DNA of 64,000 nucleotides from Flaccisagitta enflata (GCA_965153355.1 OZ231126.1:806001-870000), one strand, 5' to 3'. Positions 35,961-48,590 are shown, counted from the stretch's first letter. The notes: generated by a model not told the origin, from the sequence alone. Translations and numbers: made by a program.

Positions 35961-36485
35961 TGTGTTTTAGTTTCATCTCCTGCTATGTCACTCTACCCGC
36001 TTTGTTGGTCTATTGGTCTGTCAGTCCGCCAATCTCACTTTTTTGGTGTTTATCAATTTATCGACCTTAATGCCCCAGCCCACAAGCTCTTCTGAGCAAG
36101 TTTATAGCCCCTACCCACCCGCACGCAACTGAGGTTGCCGTTTATAGACCTTTGATATTTTCTGAACCAGACTCCAGAATTTTATGAAACTTTGCCAGTG
36201 TTGTTGAAGCTACTTGTATTGATTTTGTCAAGGGTGACATTTTAGGTGTTCAAATGTGTATATTTAGCTTTGTTTGTCCATCAGTCGATAATTTGCTCTT
36301 CCCATCAATACCAGCGGTCGGTTTCCACTTATGTTAGTCTAATCGTACATCTTGATCATGCGTGTTTAGTATCAACGAGAATTTTCGAGTGATGCTCATT
36401 GTAAACAAACAGAAAAGAAATCAGTTAGACAAATCAAGAGTACCTAATTGAACCGTAGTGCTACCAAATAGAAAAAAAAAATAGC

Positions 36486-36977
36486 ATGAAGACAACAATC
36501 TTTTTAATCCTCTTCTTTTTTTCTTGCGCCGTCAACAGCGTTGAGAAGTGCTACAACAAAGACGAGAATGGGAAAGTTTTTAAACAGGATTGCGTTGCCG
36601 CTAAAAAGAGGAACTGCTATTACTTGAAAATCGACGGCAAAATTACACCCAAAGGATGCAATTCAACAGTAACACGAATCGGCCGGAAAATGTAAAAACA
36701 TTTAACTGAAAAAAAAACACATTTTTCATTTACAGAAATAATACATTTGGGAGGAGAAACAAAAAAAAATGAAAACCGACGTAAAGATGTGAAAGAATGA
36801 AAATTTCGCTAACTTGTCAGACTCATGTTCTTCCCACAGGGTTGCCTGCCAAGAGACGGAGAAAAAGGGGAGAGATGTTGGTGCCAAACGGATCTTTGCA
36901 ACGGTTCGGGGAAAAAGCGCCAAGGATGGCTGATGATTGTCACGTGCGTCGTCGCGGCATTTCTGGCGAACTACTGA
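36486..36977 (+). CDS. Ly6/uPAR-like (three-finger) GPI-anchored protein, two exons
   Basis: Predicted small cell-surface protein. Exon 1 is 36486-36668 (61 codons): ATG, a hydrophobic signal peptide of about 18 residues (TTIFLILFFFSCAVNS), then EKCYNK and three further cysteines ending in a GC pair. The donor is ACA|GTAACA. Exon 2 is 36840-36977, after the acceptor TTCTTCCCACAG, in phase 0, and encodes GC...CWCQTDLCNGS followed by a hydrophobic tail (LMIVTCVVAAFLANY) that fits a GPI-anchor signal. Total 106 residues, normal for a single Ly6/uPAR domain. The final CxC-x3-DLCN matches the family's CC..DLCN signature; the usual second cysteine of the first finger is absent. Splicing is inferred. 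Alternative: another short disulfide-rich membrane peptide. Confidence 0.72.
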
Positions 36978-37315
36978 TCACTGACCGGCTGATGGATGGG
37001 ACCGACTTCGACGGCGAAACGGAACAAATCGAATTTGAATCGGATACCGCTTTTGAAATGATAAGTCATTCTTTTTTTGTTTAAAGAGGAATAGTTTGTG
37101 ACGATTTTGCTGGTTGAGTTTTTGAAATAAAATTCTTATGACCCAAAGAGGGCCATTTAGCCGTAGGGGTATTACGTTTGGTCGATCGCCAGGGAAGCTG
37201 TCACCACATAAACTACATGATTTTGAAACAAGCACGTGACGATCGATTTTCAAAATGATGAGAGGGAACCAACAGCAACGACAACAACAACAACAAATAC
37301 AACAGCGACAACAGC

Positions 37316-37347
<32 letters not shown>

Positions 37348-37374
37348 AAAACAACAACGACAACGATATCGACA

Positions 37375-37625
37375 ATGACAAAGACAAACAACGTCAACGA
37401 CACTGTCGTTATATGCAAGACTACCAATTCCGCGTCGGTCGGTCGACATCTGACATCTGCCCGCAATGCCGCACTCTGCCGCATACTGTGCAACATATGT
37501 TTGATTGCAACGCCGCTCCGACGAACCTTACCATCAGGGATTTGTGGATCAATCCAGTCGCTGTTTGTGAATTTCTCTGCTCGCTTCCGGCTTTCTCAGC
37601 TCTTCTTCCTCCTGGTCTGGCGCCT
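37375..37625 (+). pseudogene. non-LTR retrotransposon C-terminal fragment (right arm)
   Basis: Encodes CPQC-x5-HTVQHMFDC then NLTIRDLWINP and CEFL, the C-terminal zinc-knuckle region of Jockey/I-type ORF2. It is preceded by a (CAA)n tract and followed by proline-rich frame. No other retrotransposon domain is present, so it is a remnant or an exapted tail. Confidence 0.7.
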
Positions 37626-37809
37626 CCACCTCCCTCCTCTTGCTCCCCTTCTTCAACCCCCCGCCCGTCCTCCTCCGCAACCACCGCCTTAAGCCGTCTT
37701 CTTTCGGACTGCCACGGTGCGAAGTTTTCGACAAGGCGAATATTTCAAATATTCGCCTTAGTAAGGTCATTCGATTACGATTATGCCATGAGGCCTTCTA
37801 CAAGCCATC

Positions 37810-37815
37810 ATGGCC

Positions 37816-37905
<90 letters not shown>
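37810..37905. repeat. (ACA)n microsatellite, right arm
   Basis: Counterpart of 21160-21247. Confidence 0.97.
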
Positions 37906-37906
<1 letters not shown>

Positions 37907-38129
37907 TCGACATCGCTTCGTTCAAAACATGCTGTCACCTTCGCGCTAGCGCGTCGCCAATGGTGCTATTGAATCTTCCGAATACAAATCCGCGAACAAA
38001 GATACCCTAAAGAAATGCGGTTCAGTAGTACTGTCGCCATTTTGAAAACCGATGCTTGGTCTGTTGGTCTACAGATGCGTCCTTTGTGCTTCATTCCGGC
38101 GACTCGACTGGGCTCATTATCGCGCGCGC

Positions 38130-38237
<108 letters not shown>

Positions 38238-38363
38238 CAAAATCCAAAGTGAATAAAACTGAATGATTACACCAAAATAATCATTGAGATATATCACAAA
38301 TATTATTCTTTTTCAAAATTTGCATACAATCATGAGATCAAATATAGCTAACGTTGACAAAAA

Positions 38364-38496
38364 CAAGGCCATATACACAAGCCGAAGTCGCGTGCGGGTG
38401 GGCAGGAGCGGCGAAAAAGCAAAGTGTCACCGACCGACCGACCGAGCGACCGACAGACGGACAGAGTGGGCTGTAGAGTCGCGTGCACGCGACTAA
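38364..38496 (+). mobile_element. HINE-like element, right arm only
   Basis: Begins CAAGGCCATATACACAAGCC; 5' motif AGTCGCGTGC is the exact complement of terminal GCACGCGACT. The left arm carries the uninterrupted site AAAGAAAATATTTT (reverse strand) at 20617-20630. Confidence 0.93.
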
Positions 38497-39273
38497 AAAT
38501 ATTTTGCAAATTGCTATTTTTGGTGACAACCTCGTCATCACTTTACTGTGTTTAGAGGAGTTCCCTGCCATCAGCAGCCCATCGCCAATGACAGACACTT
38601 TATTGGTTGCAGAACACACACTTAAACATAGCTACCATGACAAGCAAAGACATAATATGACATGGCCTTTCGGATATTAACTGCGCTAGTGCATGAAATA
38701 GATTGTATCAGAGAGAGCGAGTGCGGGAGCAAGTAAGCGCAAGAGCGAGAAACTCATGAGTGAGAGAGTGCATGAGAGAAAGAGCCTGCGAGAGAGTGAG
38801 AGTGAGAGCATGAGCAAGCTTGAGCAAGAGCTATCAAGAGCGAGCGAGAGCAAGCAAGAGCAAGCAAGAGCGGTCGAGAGCAAGCGAGAGAGAGTAAAAG
38901 CAAGCAAGAGAGCGAGATAGAGAGAGTCGTACAAACTAGAGAGCAAAACAATGAAGTATCTGAGTAGAAAAGTGACCAGGAAGACAGGAGATAAAAAAAA
39001 CATAACACTTAGATAATCTATCAGGAGACAGTATAATCAAAATTACAGTTAAAAAGATATCTATTTTTAGTCGCGTGCACGCGACTCTATGACCCGCTCT
39101 GTCTGTCAGTCTGTTGGTCCGTCCGTCACACTTTGCTATTTTTGTCATTTTAAGGCTACGATGGAGGTCCACTTCTTTCATCTCCCCCCCAAAAAAAGAA
39201 GTGATGAGGTGAACAGTTGCTATGTTCAAAACAGTCTTTGTTTTTCTTGTGAGATGATAGAAGTATGTTTAAA

Positions 39274-39463
39274 CAAGGCCGGATTCACGGCTACCCTAGT
39301 CGCGTGCGGGTGGGCAGGAGCAGTGCTGGAGAAGGTCACTAGGGCATCTGGGCAGGAGCCGTATGCTCAAAAAGCTCAAAAACGCCGAAAAAGTAAAAAG
39401 GGGACTGACCGACCGACCAACCGACCGACGGACCAACATATCGGGGTGTAGAGTCACGTAGCA
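39274..39463 (+). mobile_element. HINE-like element cut by the palindrome boundary
   Basis: Starts CAAGGCCGGATTCACGGC, but its hairpin end is replaced by the CTTGGGTGC transposon end (to 39492) and then a minisatellite. Confidence 0.8.
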
Positions 39464-39491
39464 CTTGGGTGCTTCACATAGCAAAATTTGG

Positions 39492-39990
39492 TCATGGACT
39501 TCAAGGTATGCCATCACGGACTTCAAGGTATGCCATCACGGACTTCAAGGTATGCCATCAGCCCATCATGGACTTCAAGGTATGCCATCATGGACTTCAA
39601 GGTATGCCATCATGGACTTTAAGGTATGCCATCATGGACTTAAAGGTATGCCATCACGGACTTCAAGGTATGCCATCATGGACTTCAAGGTATGCCATCA
39701 TGGACTTCAAGGTATGCCATCATGGACATCAAGGTATGCCATCATGGACTTCAAGGTATGCCATCATGGACTTCAAGGTATGCCATCATGGACTTCAAGG
39801 TATGCCATCATGGACTTCAAGGTATGCCATCATGGACTTCAAGGTATGCCATCATGGACTTCAAGGTATGCCATCATGGACTACAAGGTATGCCATCATG
39901 GACTTCAAGGTATGCCATCATGGACTTCAAGGTATGCCATCATGGACTTCAAGGTATGCCATCATGGACTTCAAGGTATGCCATCATGGA
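39492..39990. repeat. 22-bp minisatellite, about 22 copies (ATGGACTTCAAGGTATGCCATC)
   Basis: Highly homogeneous 22-mers with a few variants (CACGGAC at the 5' side, one insertion near 39560). Because 22 is not a multiple of three and no unit frame has a stop, all three plus frames stay open; this is not evidence of a gene. Just beyond it lies a hairpin GTCGCGTTTGCGCGAC (40013-40028). Confidence 0.95.
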
Positions 39991-40255
39991 TATGCGTCGT
40001 GTATCTTCTCGAGTCGCGTTTGCGCGACGAGAAAGCTTCAATAATTAGTCCCATGGCCATGGCCTGAGCCGTGGGACTGTAATTTTGAAGCTTTTTCATT
40101 TATGTCATAAGATTCTCACTTCCTTTTATAGGTAATGAAGGTTTAGCATCAGATACAAGCATTTTAATGTTTTTTGGAAAAAAATTTGTGTCTCTAAGTA
40201 CTGAGAGAGATTATTTGTATATTGTTTGCATGTGCCTAAAATTAACAGTTTACGG

Positions 40256-40532
40256 CAGAGGTGTATAAGATTGAGTGGCTTTTGATTTCCCCCCCCCCCT
40301 GCAAATTTTTTTATTTTTTTACCCTCAAAGCTATAAAACAGTATATTTTAGGTTTAATAGTGTTAAATTGTGTTATAGTAATTACATTTTACCTTACTGC
40401 CAAGTGTTAAATCTTCAAAGAACTTCTTTTTTCTTTTTTTCAAGCTTTTGATTTTCTTCCCCATCTCCAAACCATTTGATTTTATTCCCCCCCACGGGGG
40501 GGGGGGGAAATACTCAACATTATACACGCCTG
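40256..40532. mobile_element. hAT-type MITE, family 1, second copy
   Basis: Ends CAGAGGTGTATAAGATTGAG and complement-like ACTCAACATTATACACGCCT. Flanking 8-mers GTTTACGG (40248-40255) and GTTCACGG (40533-40540) differ by one base. The interior matches 284-579, including TTAATAGTGTTAAATTGTGTT-like sequence. Confidence 0.85.
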
Positions 40533-40611
40533 GTTCACGGTGATTAGTAGGCAATTTAAACATGGGGTTGATGATTAATGATACCATTAACTGTTAGAAT
40601 TGTTACATTCA

Positions 40612-41052
<441 letters not shown>

Positions 41053-41660
41053 TTAAAACTGAGATATTGAGGGAGCTACCCATCAACATGATGCCTCATC
41101 ATGTGAACCAGACGAAAAAAAAAGAAATAAATTTGCATTCAGTAGTGATATCAATAAAAACAGAATCTAACCAAATTCTTTGTCCGCGGTTCTCTAACCT
41201 TGGTAAGCGATGGGAAATCCACCCAACAGTCGCCCTGCCCTGACTAGCACCTATCGCTTAGCCACGGAAGATGGAGAAAAGAGGCTCACGTTCGTAAGCC
41301 TATCAAAATATCTTCATCATTTTTGGAATAATGGGACTTGGAGTGTTTTGCATAACCATGAGGAGTCAATCTTTGATTAACATTAAAAAAATGAAACGGA
41401 CAAAATTTCAGTGATTAACATCTAAACGCGCAATCATGTCCCATCAAAAATCATGATCAACTTTCTTAATGTATTCTATGACAACCGGAAAGAGTGACAG
41501 GTTATATTTTATAGCAAAATTAAATACGCTTCTATGTAATACAAGAGACTTTTCTGTGTTTCGTTACTCAGCTGCAATATGTAAATTAGCTTTTCGCAAA
41601 AATGCATGCAATCATAAGATTTCCGTTTGCGGGAAGAAACATTTTTCATTGTTAAAAGAA
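41053..41660. other. intergenic, no gene recognised
   Basis: Mixed composition; frames of about 80 codons are not supported by splice sites. Confidence 0.35.
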
Positions 41661-41826
41661 CAAGACACGGACACACGGCTGCCCGAGTCGCGTGGGGGTT
41701 GGCAGGGGCATTGAGAAAAAGGGCTAACCATGCAGCAATGCTAAAACTGCGCGTAAACGCCATCCGACCGACCGACTAACCAACCGACGGACATTGCGGT
41801 GTGTAGAGAAGCGTAGCACGAGACGA
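41661..41826 (+). mobile_element. diverged HINE-like element
   Basis: CAAGACACGGACACACGGCT start, GAGTCGCGTGGGGGTTGGCA box, GACC core, and a decayed end AGAAGCGTAGCACGAGAC. Confidence 0.65.
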
Positions 41827-42159
41827 GAAATATTGGATTCGAAAAATTTGGTCATTAGCCAACCAACCAATTGAAAGAAAAGTGGAGTAAGAATTGCGTT
41901 CACGCGGCCAAGAAGTCATCCTTAGCGGTTGGTCATGGCCTGTCCGCACGTCAAAATGATTTTAACTCAAACTATGAATCTGCATACCAATAAAGGCGGC
42001 TCTCGCCGGCTGGAAAAAAGTCGTAAATGGGATTCTTTTTTTCATTGCATGTTCTTCTGTATGCATCTCATGATGTCTGGTTGACTGCCTGCCTCTTTTT
42101 GTCATTCAATCTGTCTCTCTGTGTCTCTTTCTTGATCTTTCTTTATCTTTGAGTGTGTG

Positions 42160-42893
<734 letters not shown>

Positions 42894-42929
42894 TAGTTCT
42901 CTCCCTCTTTCCCCCTTCTCATTTCCCTC

Positions 42930-43348
<419 letters not shown>

Positions 43349-43499
43349 GGGGGGAGTGTGTGTCTCTCTCTGTCTTTCTCTTTGTCTTTTCCTTTGTATT
43401 TTCTTTTTCTCTCTCTTTCTCTCTCTCAAGCAGAGTAAAATGCAAAAGCTAGCGTCATGAAACTTAGGGTCAATTTGTGTAACATCTTGACTCTTCTGT

Positions 43500-43800
43500 C
43501 TTGTTACATAGGGCCGAAAAATAAGATCAATGAAAAATTTGATTTTTGCAAAAATGCGAAAAAATAAAAAAAGATTAAAAAATTCATAGCGCCCAAACCA
43601 ATGATCGTAGAGACTTCTGGTTGGCGCCATTTGAAAGAGAAAAATAAGCTCTTTCTTAGCTATGAATATCAAAAACTGTATACTCCCAGCCCAAAAACTG
43701 CCCAACTTTCAAAAATTGCCTCAAACCGAAAATGGAAAACTTTATTTCTCCCCTACATTTCAAAAAGTCGAATTACGTAATTCGACTTTTTTCCAATAAG
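43500..43800. repeat. dispersed repeat with a 30-bp perfect palindrome
   Basis: Related to 53610-53890 (direct) and 44430-44680 (inverted), with a weak match near 48430-48500; all share a core like TAGCTCTTTCTTAGCTAT. The segment 43762-43791 is a perfect 30-bp palindrome centred on TTACGTAA. Confidence 0.7.
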
Positions 43801-44044
43801 TCGTGGTGCAGAACACCGTCAAATTTGACATATCATTCTGTTCTATTATGAAATACGCTGTTATGCAGCGGAAATATAGCAAAAACTAAAGTCTTATGCA
43901 TGCATTATACTCCCTAAATTAAGTAAAAAAAGTTTAAATGATCAATGGTATTGATCTCGCATTGGTAAAGTCCCGGCATACTCAGTATAACAACAGATTT
44001 CTTAAAAAAAGATTACACAGAAGACATTTCAAATTGTCACTGAA

Positions 44045-44162
44045 CAAGGCCAAGTAGGCCAATAGGTGCGACGGTGTGGATCGTCGAACGAATGCGTTAC
44101 CAACCGACCAACGGACCAACCAACGGACACAGTCAGTTATAGAGGTGCTTTGTCGCACCTAA
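44045..44162 (+). mobile_element. HINE-like element, AGGTGCG subfamily
   Basis: Begins CAAGGCCAAGTAGGCC. The 5' motif AGGTGCGAC (44064-44072) is the exact complement of terminal GTCGCACCT (44152-44160); the terminal hairpin is AGGTGCTTTGTCGCACCT, then AA. Core (CCAACGGA)n. A reversed relative of its internal part is at 60258-60365. Confidence 0.88.
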
Positions 44163-44292
44163 AAACAAAATCTCTTTCTGAATGCAAAATTTTGCATTCT
44201 TAAGAGCATGGCCTGTTTCTTAAAAGTGTTTAGACTGATGCCATGTTTTTCAAAATGCAGAATTTTGCATTCAGAGACAGATTTTGTTTTTC
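44163..44292. mobile_element. short foldback next to the HINE-like element
   Basis: TCTCTTTCTGAATGCAAAAT at the left and its complement at the right (GAATGCAAAATTCTGC side) form arms of about 45 bp around ATGGCC. Same style as 24799-24945. Confidence 0.6.
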
Positions 44293-44731
44293 TCGCAAGA
44301 CATATCAATGCACAAGAATCAATTTTTGTTAAAAATACATCAATTTTGCATCCTTTCTTTTCACTTTTCCTAAGTAAATTGTTTAGAAAAAAGTCGAAGA
44401 ATACCTTCAGCTTTTTGAGACCTATGGCGGAAATCGATTTTTTCTTTTTCTCATGAGTGGTTTGGGGAAGTTGATCAATTTTGGGGGCCAAATGGGACTA
44501 CGCATGAAATTAATAGCTAAGAAAGAGCTAAATCTCCTCTTTCAGATGACGCCAAGCAGAATTCTGTGAGATCAATAAATTTGGGGCTATGATTTTCTGC
44601 ATCTGTTTTTATTTTTTCGCATATTTCACATTTTTCCCAAAAATGAGGAATTAAGGTATTGAAGTCTATTTTAACTTCAAATTGTCCCAGATGATGATTA
44701 TGCATCCTGGCAGCAAAGTCTCTTACTCTTT

Positions 44732-44850
44732 TAGTCTTACAATCTATAAGAGGTTTTGTCCATCCTTCCGTCAGTCCACCTGTTGGTCTGTTGGTCCATC
44801 AGTCTATCCATGGTGATCAAATCAAAAGTGGAAAAACAAGCATTCTCTCT
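44732..44850 (-). mobile_element. degenerate HINE-like 3' half
   Basis: TTAGTCTTACAATCTATAAG followed by CCGTCAGTCCACC-type core; the 5' half is replaced by (TCTG)n and (CT)n. Confidence 0.5.
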
Positions 44851-44869
44851 GTGTCTCTCTCTATCTGTC

Positions 44870-44978
44870 TCATTCTGTCTGTCTGTCCGTCTGTCTATCC
44901 GTCCATCTGTCTGTCCGTCGTCTGTCTGTCTGCCTCTCTCTCTCTCTCTCTCACTCACTCACTCACTCACTCACTCAC

Positions 44979-45018
<40 letters not shown>

Positions 45019-45064
45019 TTTCTCTCAGCATTTATGATTTTTTTCCCACGGCGATTAGCCGCCT
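44870..45064. repeat. (CTGT)n, (TCAC)n and (CT)n with a shared flank
   Basis: The right flank (CTCAGCATTTATGATTTTTT then CCCACGGCGATTAGCCGCC) recurs in reverse at 50790-50832 next to a (GA)n tract, so this microsatellite travels with a dispersed repeat. Confidence 0.8.
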
Positions 45065-45316
45065 TATTTGGTACAAAAAAAAACTTTTCCATGCAAATCA
45101 TTTATGATTATCCACTATGAATCCCTTATCTAAAAAAAATCTATGAATTCATAAGATAAAAAAAATTGTTATAAATCATTTTGACTTGCGTACTCGTTTG
45201 CACTGTGACATAACCTGTTTGTCTTTCGCCTTCATGCATTCGATAATTTTCAGCCAATCTCATTCCTCGTTTCACTTTACTTTGGAAACGTAAACGTTCT
45301 TATAAAAAAAAGTATA

Positions 45317-46203
45317 CTCTTTTTTTTTAAGAACGTCATTTTTTGGGCAAACCTTCATTGACAATGTTCTTAAATTCTGAGCAATTTTACAGCTTGAACT
45401 TTTTTAAATAGTTTTTAACTAAAACGCACTTTTTTAACTTCCAATAAAGATCAAATCATTAAAGAACCTTCTTAATTAGTTTAAGTTTGTCATTAATGAT
45501 AAAATGAAGGAAAATGTTAATGAAACAACAAAGCAGCAGGTTTAAACATTTTAAGTGAATAATACGTCCCATGAACCGCCCCAAACTTCGACGCTGACTC
45601 TCACCAATCTTACCATGGTTGAGGCTTGGTAAAAAAACATCCCATGCAAAATTTCAGGCCTCTGGAACAGCAGGAACCTTTGTCAGGATGACCATGAAGT
45701 TTCCATAGAAACCTATGGCAGAGACAAAATTTGCATAATAGAAATATTGATTTCAATGCTAATTCAATACAAACTTCAACCTCACCCTGACGAAGGTTCC
45801 TGCTATCTCAGAGGCCCAAAATTTTGCATGGAATGTTTTTTTACCAAGCCTCAACTGTGGTAAGATTGGTGAGAGCCATAGTCAAAGTTTGGGGCGCTTC
45901 ACGGGACGTAGTGAATAAAGATCAATGAAAATAGAAAGATAAACAGTGTTTATTAAACACCATATAAAGTGAGACATGATTTGCTGAACAGAAAAGATAC
46001 AGAGTCTGTCTATTTACAAAGAACAATTGTTTAAAAAAAAACCAGAAAAAAATATTCTTTGATTTTTAAGATCTTAAGCCTTATGTTCTTTAATTCATAA
46101 AAAAATTAAGCCTTCCAATGTTCTTATCATGTTCTTAAATTCTTGACGATTTGAAGCCTAAAGTTCTTACTAACTTGGTTCTTTAAAAAAAAAAAGTGTA
46201 ACA
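45317..46203. mobile_element. T-run-ended element containing a nested MITE
   Basis: Left end CTC(T)nAAGAACG and right end GGTTCTTT(A)nGTGTA are inverted. TGTTCTTAAATTCT is repeated at both sides in the same element. The MITE at 45563-45910 sits inside. Confidence 0.5.
45563..45910. mobile_element. 348-bp MITE with 8-bp target duplication
   Basis: Ends TACGTCCCATGAACCGCCCC and complement (GGGGCGCTTCACGGGACGTA), arms about 140 bp. GTGAATAA flanks both sides (45555-45562, 45911-45918). The 8-bp duplication suggests a hAT-like source, though the end sequence is not typical. Confidence 0.85.
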
Positions 46204-46307
46204 CTGAATTGTGTTTTAGTCCTTCAATTAATTCATTTGACCTTATCACGCTTTGTCCATTAATTCTTTTCACGTGCCCCAAATCCTAGCCTTCGCCAGT
46301 CGGACAT

Positions 46308-46399
46308 GCAACAGACTTAATATCCGACGGAAGGCCCGAGGGACCTACCCACTTACACACAGACACAGACACAGACACACACACACAGACACACACACA

Positions 46400-46485
<86 letters not shown>
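46308..46485. repeat. (AC)n microsatellite with dispersed leader
   Basis: Leader GACTTAATATCCGACGGAAG as at 40612, then CAGACA and AC tracts. Confidence 0.92.
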
Positions 46486-46487
<2 letters not shown>

Positions 46488-46703
46488 TTTGACAATATGA
46501 CAGAAGTACCGAAGCAACTACAGACTACAGACACTGAGAATGGTTAATGGCCGAGCTAGCTCCCAATGCGTGACTTGTAACCAACATCTATCGAATGATC
46601 AAAATGTAAACAAGATCCAATACTTTAGTTATTTACATCACGTCATTAAGCTAAACCGCAGAGAAGTTTGTTTCCTTTAAACAAAAAAAAAGATTATCCG
46701 AAG

Positions 46704-48045
46704 ATGAAGTTTCACGCATTTCTCATGATGGGATTCTGTTTTTGGACTTGGAGGTAAGTCGACACAACTTCATTTCTTTTCAGCCGGTTGAGAAGTACAT
46801 TACTGATGGCTTACCGGCTTACGGTTTTCAAAGCATATCGTAGTGTCGAAAACCGTGTAAAGTGATATTGTAGTGCAAAGCATTCTATGCATTGTGCTAT
46901 TGACTGTCTCCGGATTATCCTTACGCAGAATGACGGATGCGAGAGCGATTGACCAACCATCCAGCGGCAATCAGAAATTGAACGTGGACGAACAAAGTTT
47001 TGCAAGTTGGTTTTACACTTTAAGTATTTGATTTTCTTGGTCACTTCCACAAGATAACGATAATGTTGTCTTAATTTCCACGGTAATTGTAACCATATCA
47101 TAAACAACATTGGATTATTTTTCTCATGCTGACAGACCGACTGCGCATCGGGAACGCGAGAATGTTTGACCGTGGAGAAAATGAAGTAGCAGGCAAGGAA
47201 CAATCATTTTATTACACATTCTTAGTGCCAATATCGCTAAGTCAGAGTTAAATTAGGCCGGATACACGGCTACCCTAGTCGCGTGCGGGTGGGCAGAAGC
47301 AGTGATGCAAAAACTGCTTGAAATTTTTTAATGTGACTGACCGACCGACATACCGACCTACCGACCGACTAAAAAAATTTGGACCAATTCACCTTCAAAA
47401 GGTGCAATTTGAGACATGGTTAATGTAGTGGGGGCACACAAAAACAGCTATGCGACCTATCGAATGAGCGACCGATCAACCGACCACTCAACAAGGCCGG
47501 ATACACGGCTACCCCAGTCGCGTGTGGGTGGGCAGGGACAGTATTTGAGTTACTGTGCAGCATTTAGGCAGGAGCAGTGAAGCCAAGGACCGCAAACACA
47601 AAAAAGTAAAATGGGGACCGCCCGACCGACCAACGGACAGACAAAGCGGGGTGTAGAGTCGCGCAGCACGCGACAAAAAATTGGGTTATAGAGTTGCATG
47701 CACGTGATTTGTAAATGATCTCCTCTTGCAGATCATCAGCAAAAAGAGGTCGCCAGAATCTTGTCGGAATTTGAAGAAAACCAAAAGGCGGATCCACGAT
47801 TTCCTTCAAATCTGAGCGGAAAACGACTGAATTATCCGGACGTTTCAGACGCGGTGTTGGACGAATTATGTGACCGAATTTTTACTCACAACGTTGCAGG
47901 CGACCACTACGATTTATGCGCCAAAGGAATTAGCGGGGACGTTTATAATGGCTGGTGTTGTTGCGCTCAGGCGAAGCTAACTGACTTTGTAACCGGAAAA
48001 TATTTTCTCCGCTGGTGTTTCAATTTGTATAAATCCGGCTTATAG
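46704..48045 (+). CDS. small secreted protein, three exons, unknown function
   Basis: Exon 1 is 46704-46753: ATG and a hydrophobic signal peptide (KFHAFLMMGFCFWTW), ending AG|GTAAGT in phase 2. Exon 2 starts at 46929 after TTACGCAG and continues in frame; its donor is ambiguous (after 46996, 47005 or 47023, all leaving the same phase). Exon 3 is 47732-48045, after TCCTCTTGCAG, and ends at TAG. The phases fit at every junction, giving about 143-152 residues. The mature part has a polar helix-like segment, then six cysteines including a CCC triplet (GWCCCAQ) and C-terminal FLRWCFNLYKSGL. I do not recognise the family. Intron 2 holds three HINE-like pieces (47253-47712). A polyadenylation-like AATAAA was not found close by. 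Model by eye only. Confidence 0.68.
47253..47372 (+). mobile_element. HINE-like element without its hairpin end (intronic)
   Basis: Begins TTAGGCCGGATACACGGCTA, has AGTCGCGTGCGGGTGGGCAG and a GACC core, then GACTAAA directly; the hairpin is deleted. Confidence 0.75.
47492..47712 (+). mobile_element. HINE-like element followed by an extra 3' end (intronic)
   Basis: Begins CAAGGCCGGATACACGGCTA; first end AGTCGCGCAGCACGCGAC plus A run at about 47674; a second partial end (TTATAGAGTTGCATGCACGT) follows at 47685-47712, as if two ends were stacked. Confidence 0.75.
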
Positions 48046-48590
48046 AGTAAAAGGAATGACTGATGTTTTGACATTGAATAACAAGTGATCAATATGTTTA
48101 ACATTATTGTCTTCCATATGTTGAGATCGTCTCATAAAATGCTGTGCCTTCCACATATTCCAAGTTATTAAAAAAAGAAAAAAAGAACAATTTTGGATTT
48201 TGTGAAATATATAAATGAAGAAGCAATACCTGATCACCAAACAAACTTGTCATGTGGGTGGTGGGGGCAGGGGCATAAAACATAGATCATGTGGGACTAT
48301 GGGTGTGCAGGGACAGAAAACCAGTGGCTGTCGCCAAACATGTGAATTGCAGGTAAAATTTATTTTCTTTTTAGAAAGTTGGGGAACTCATCTGGCTGAT
48401 TGCGGCCTCTGATGAAATTAACAGGGTTAGTAGATTGAAAAATTTTCTTTCAATTGGCGCCAAGCAAAATGCTCTCTAAGATAAATATTTTTCGCATTAT
48501 GAGTTTTTAAAGATTCATTTATGAAAAATTTAAATTGAATTTTTTTCAATTTTTTTGATTTTAGGTAAGATCAATAAAGGAGTGTATTTT
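48046..48590. other. 3' flank of the secreted-protein gene, no other gene
   Basis: AT-rich. Contains a weak member of the dispersed repeat family also seen at 43500-43800. Confidence 0.35.

Noticed and set aside
39465-40067. 200-codon open frames rich in TSRYAIMDFKVCHHGLQGMP
   Set aside because: All three plus frames are open because the 22-bp minisatellite has no stop in any frame. There is no start context or splice evidence.
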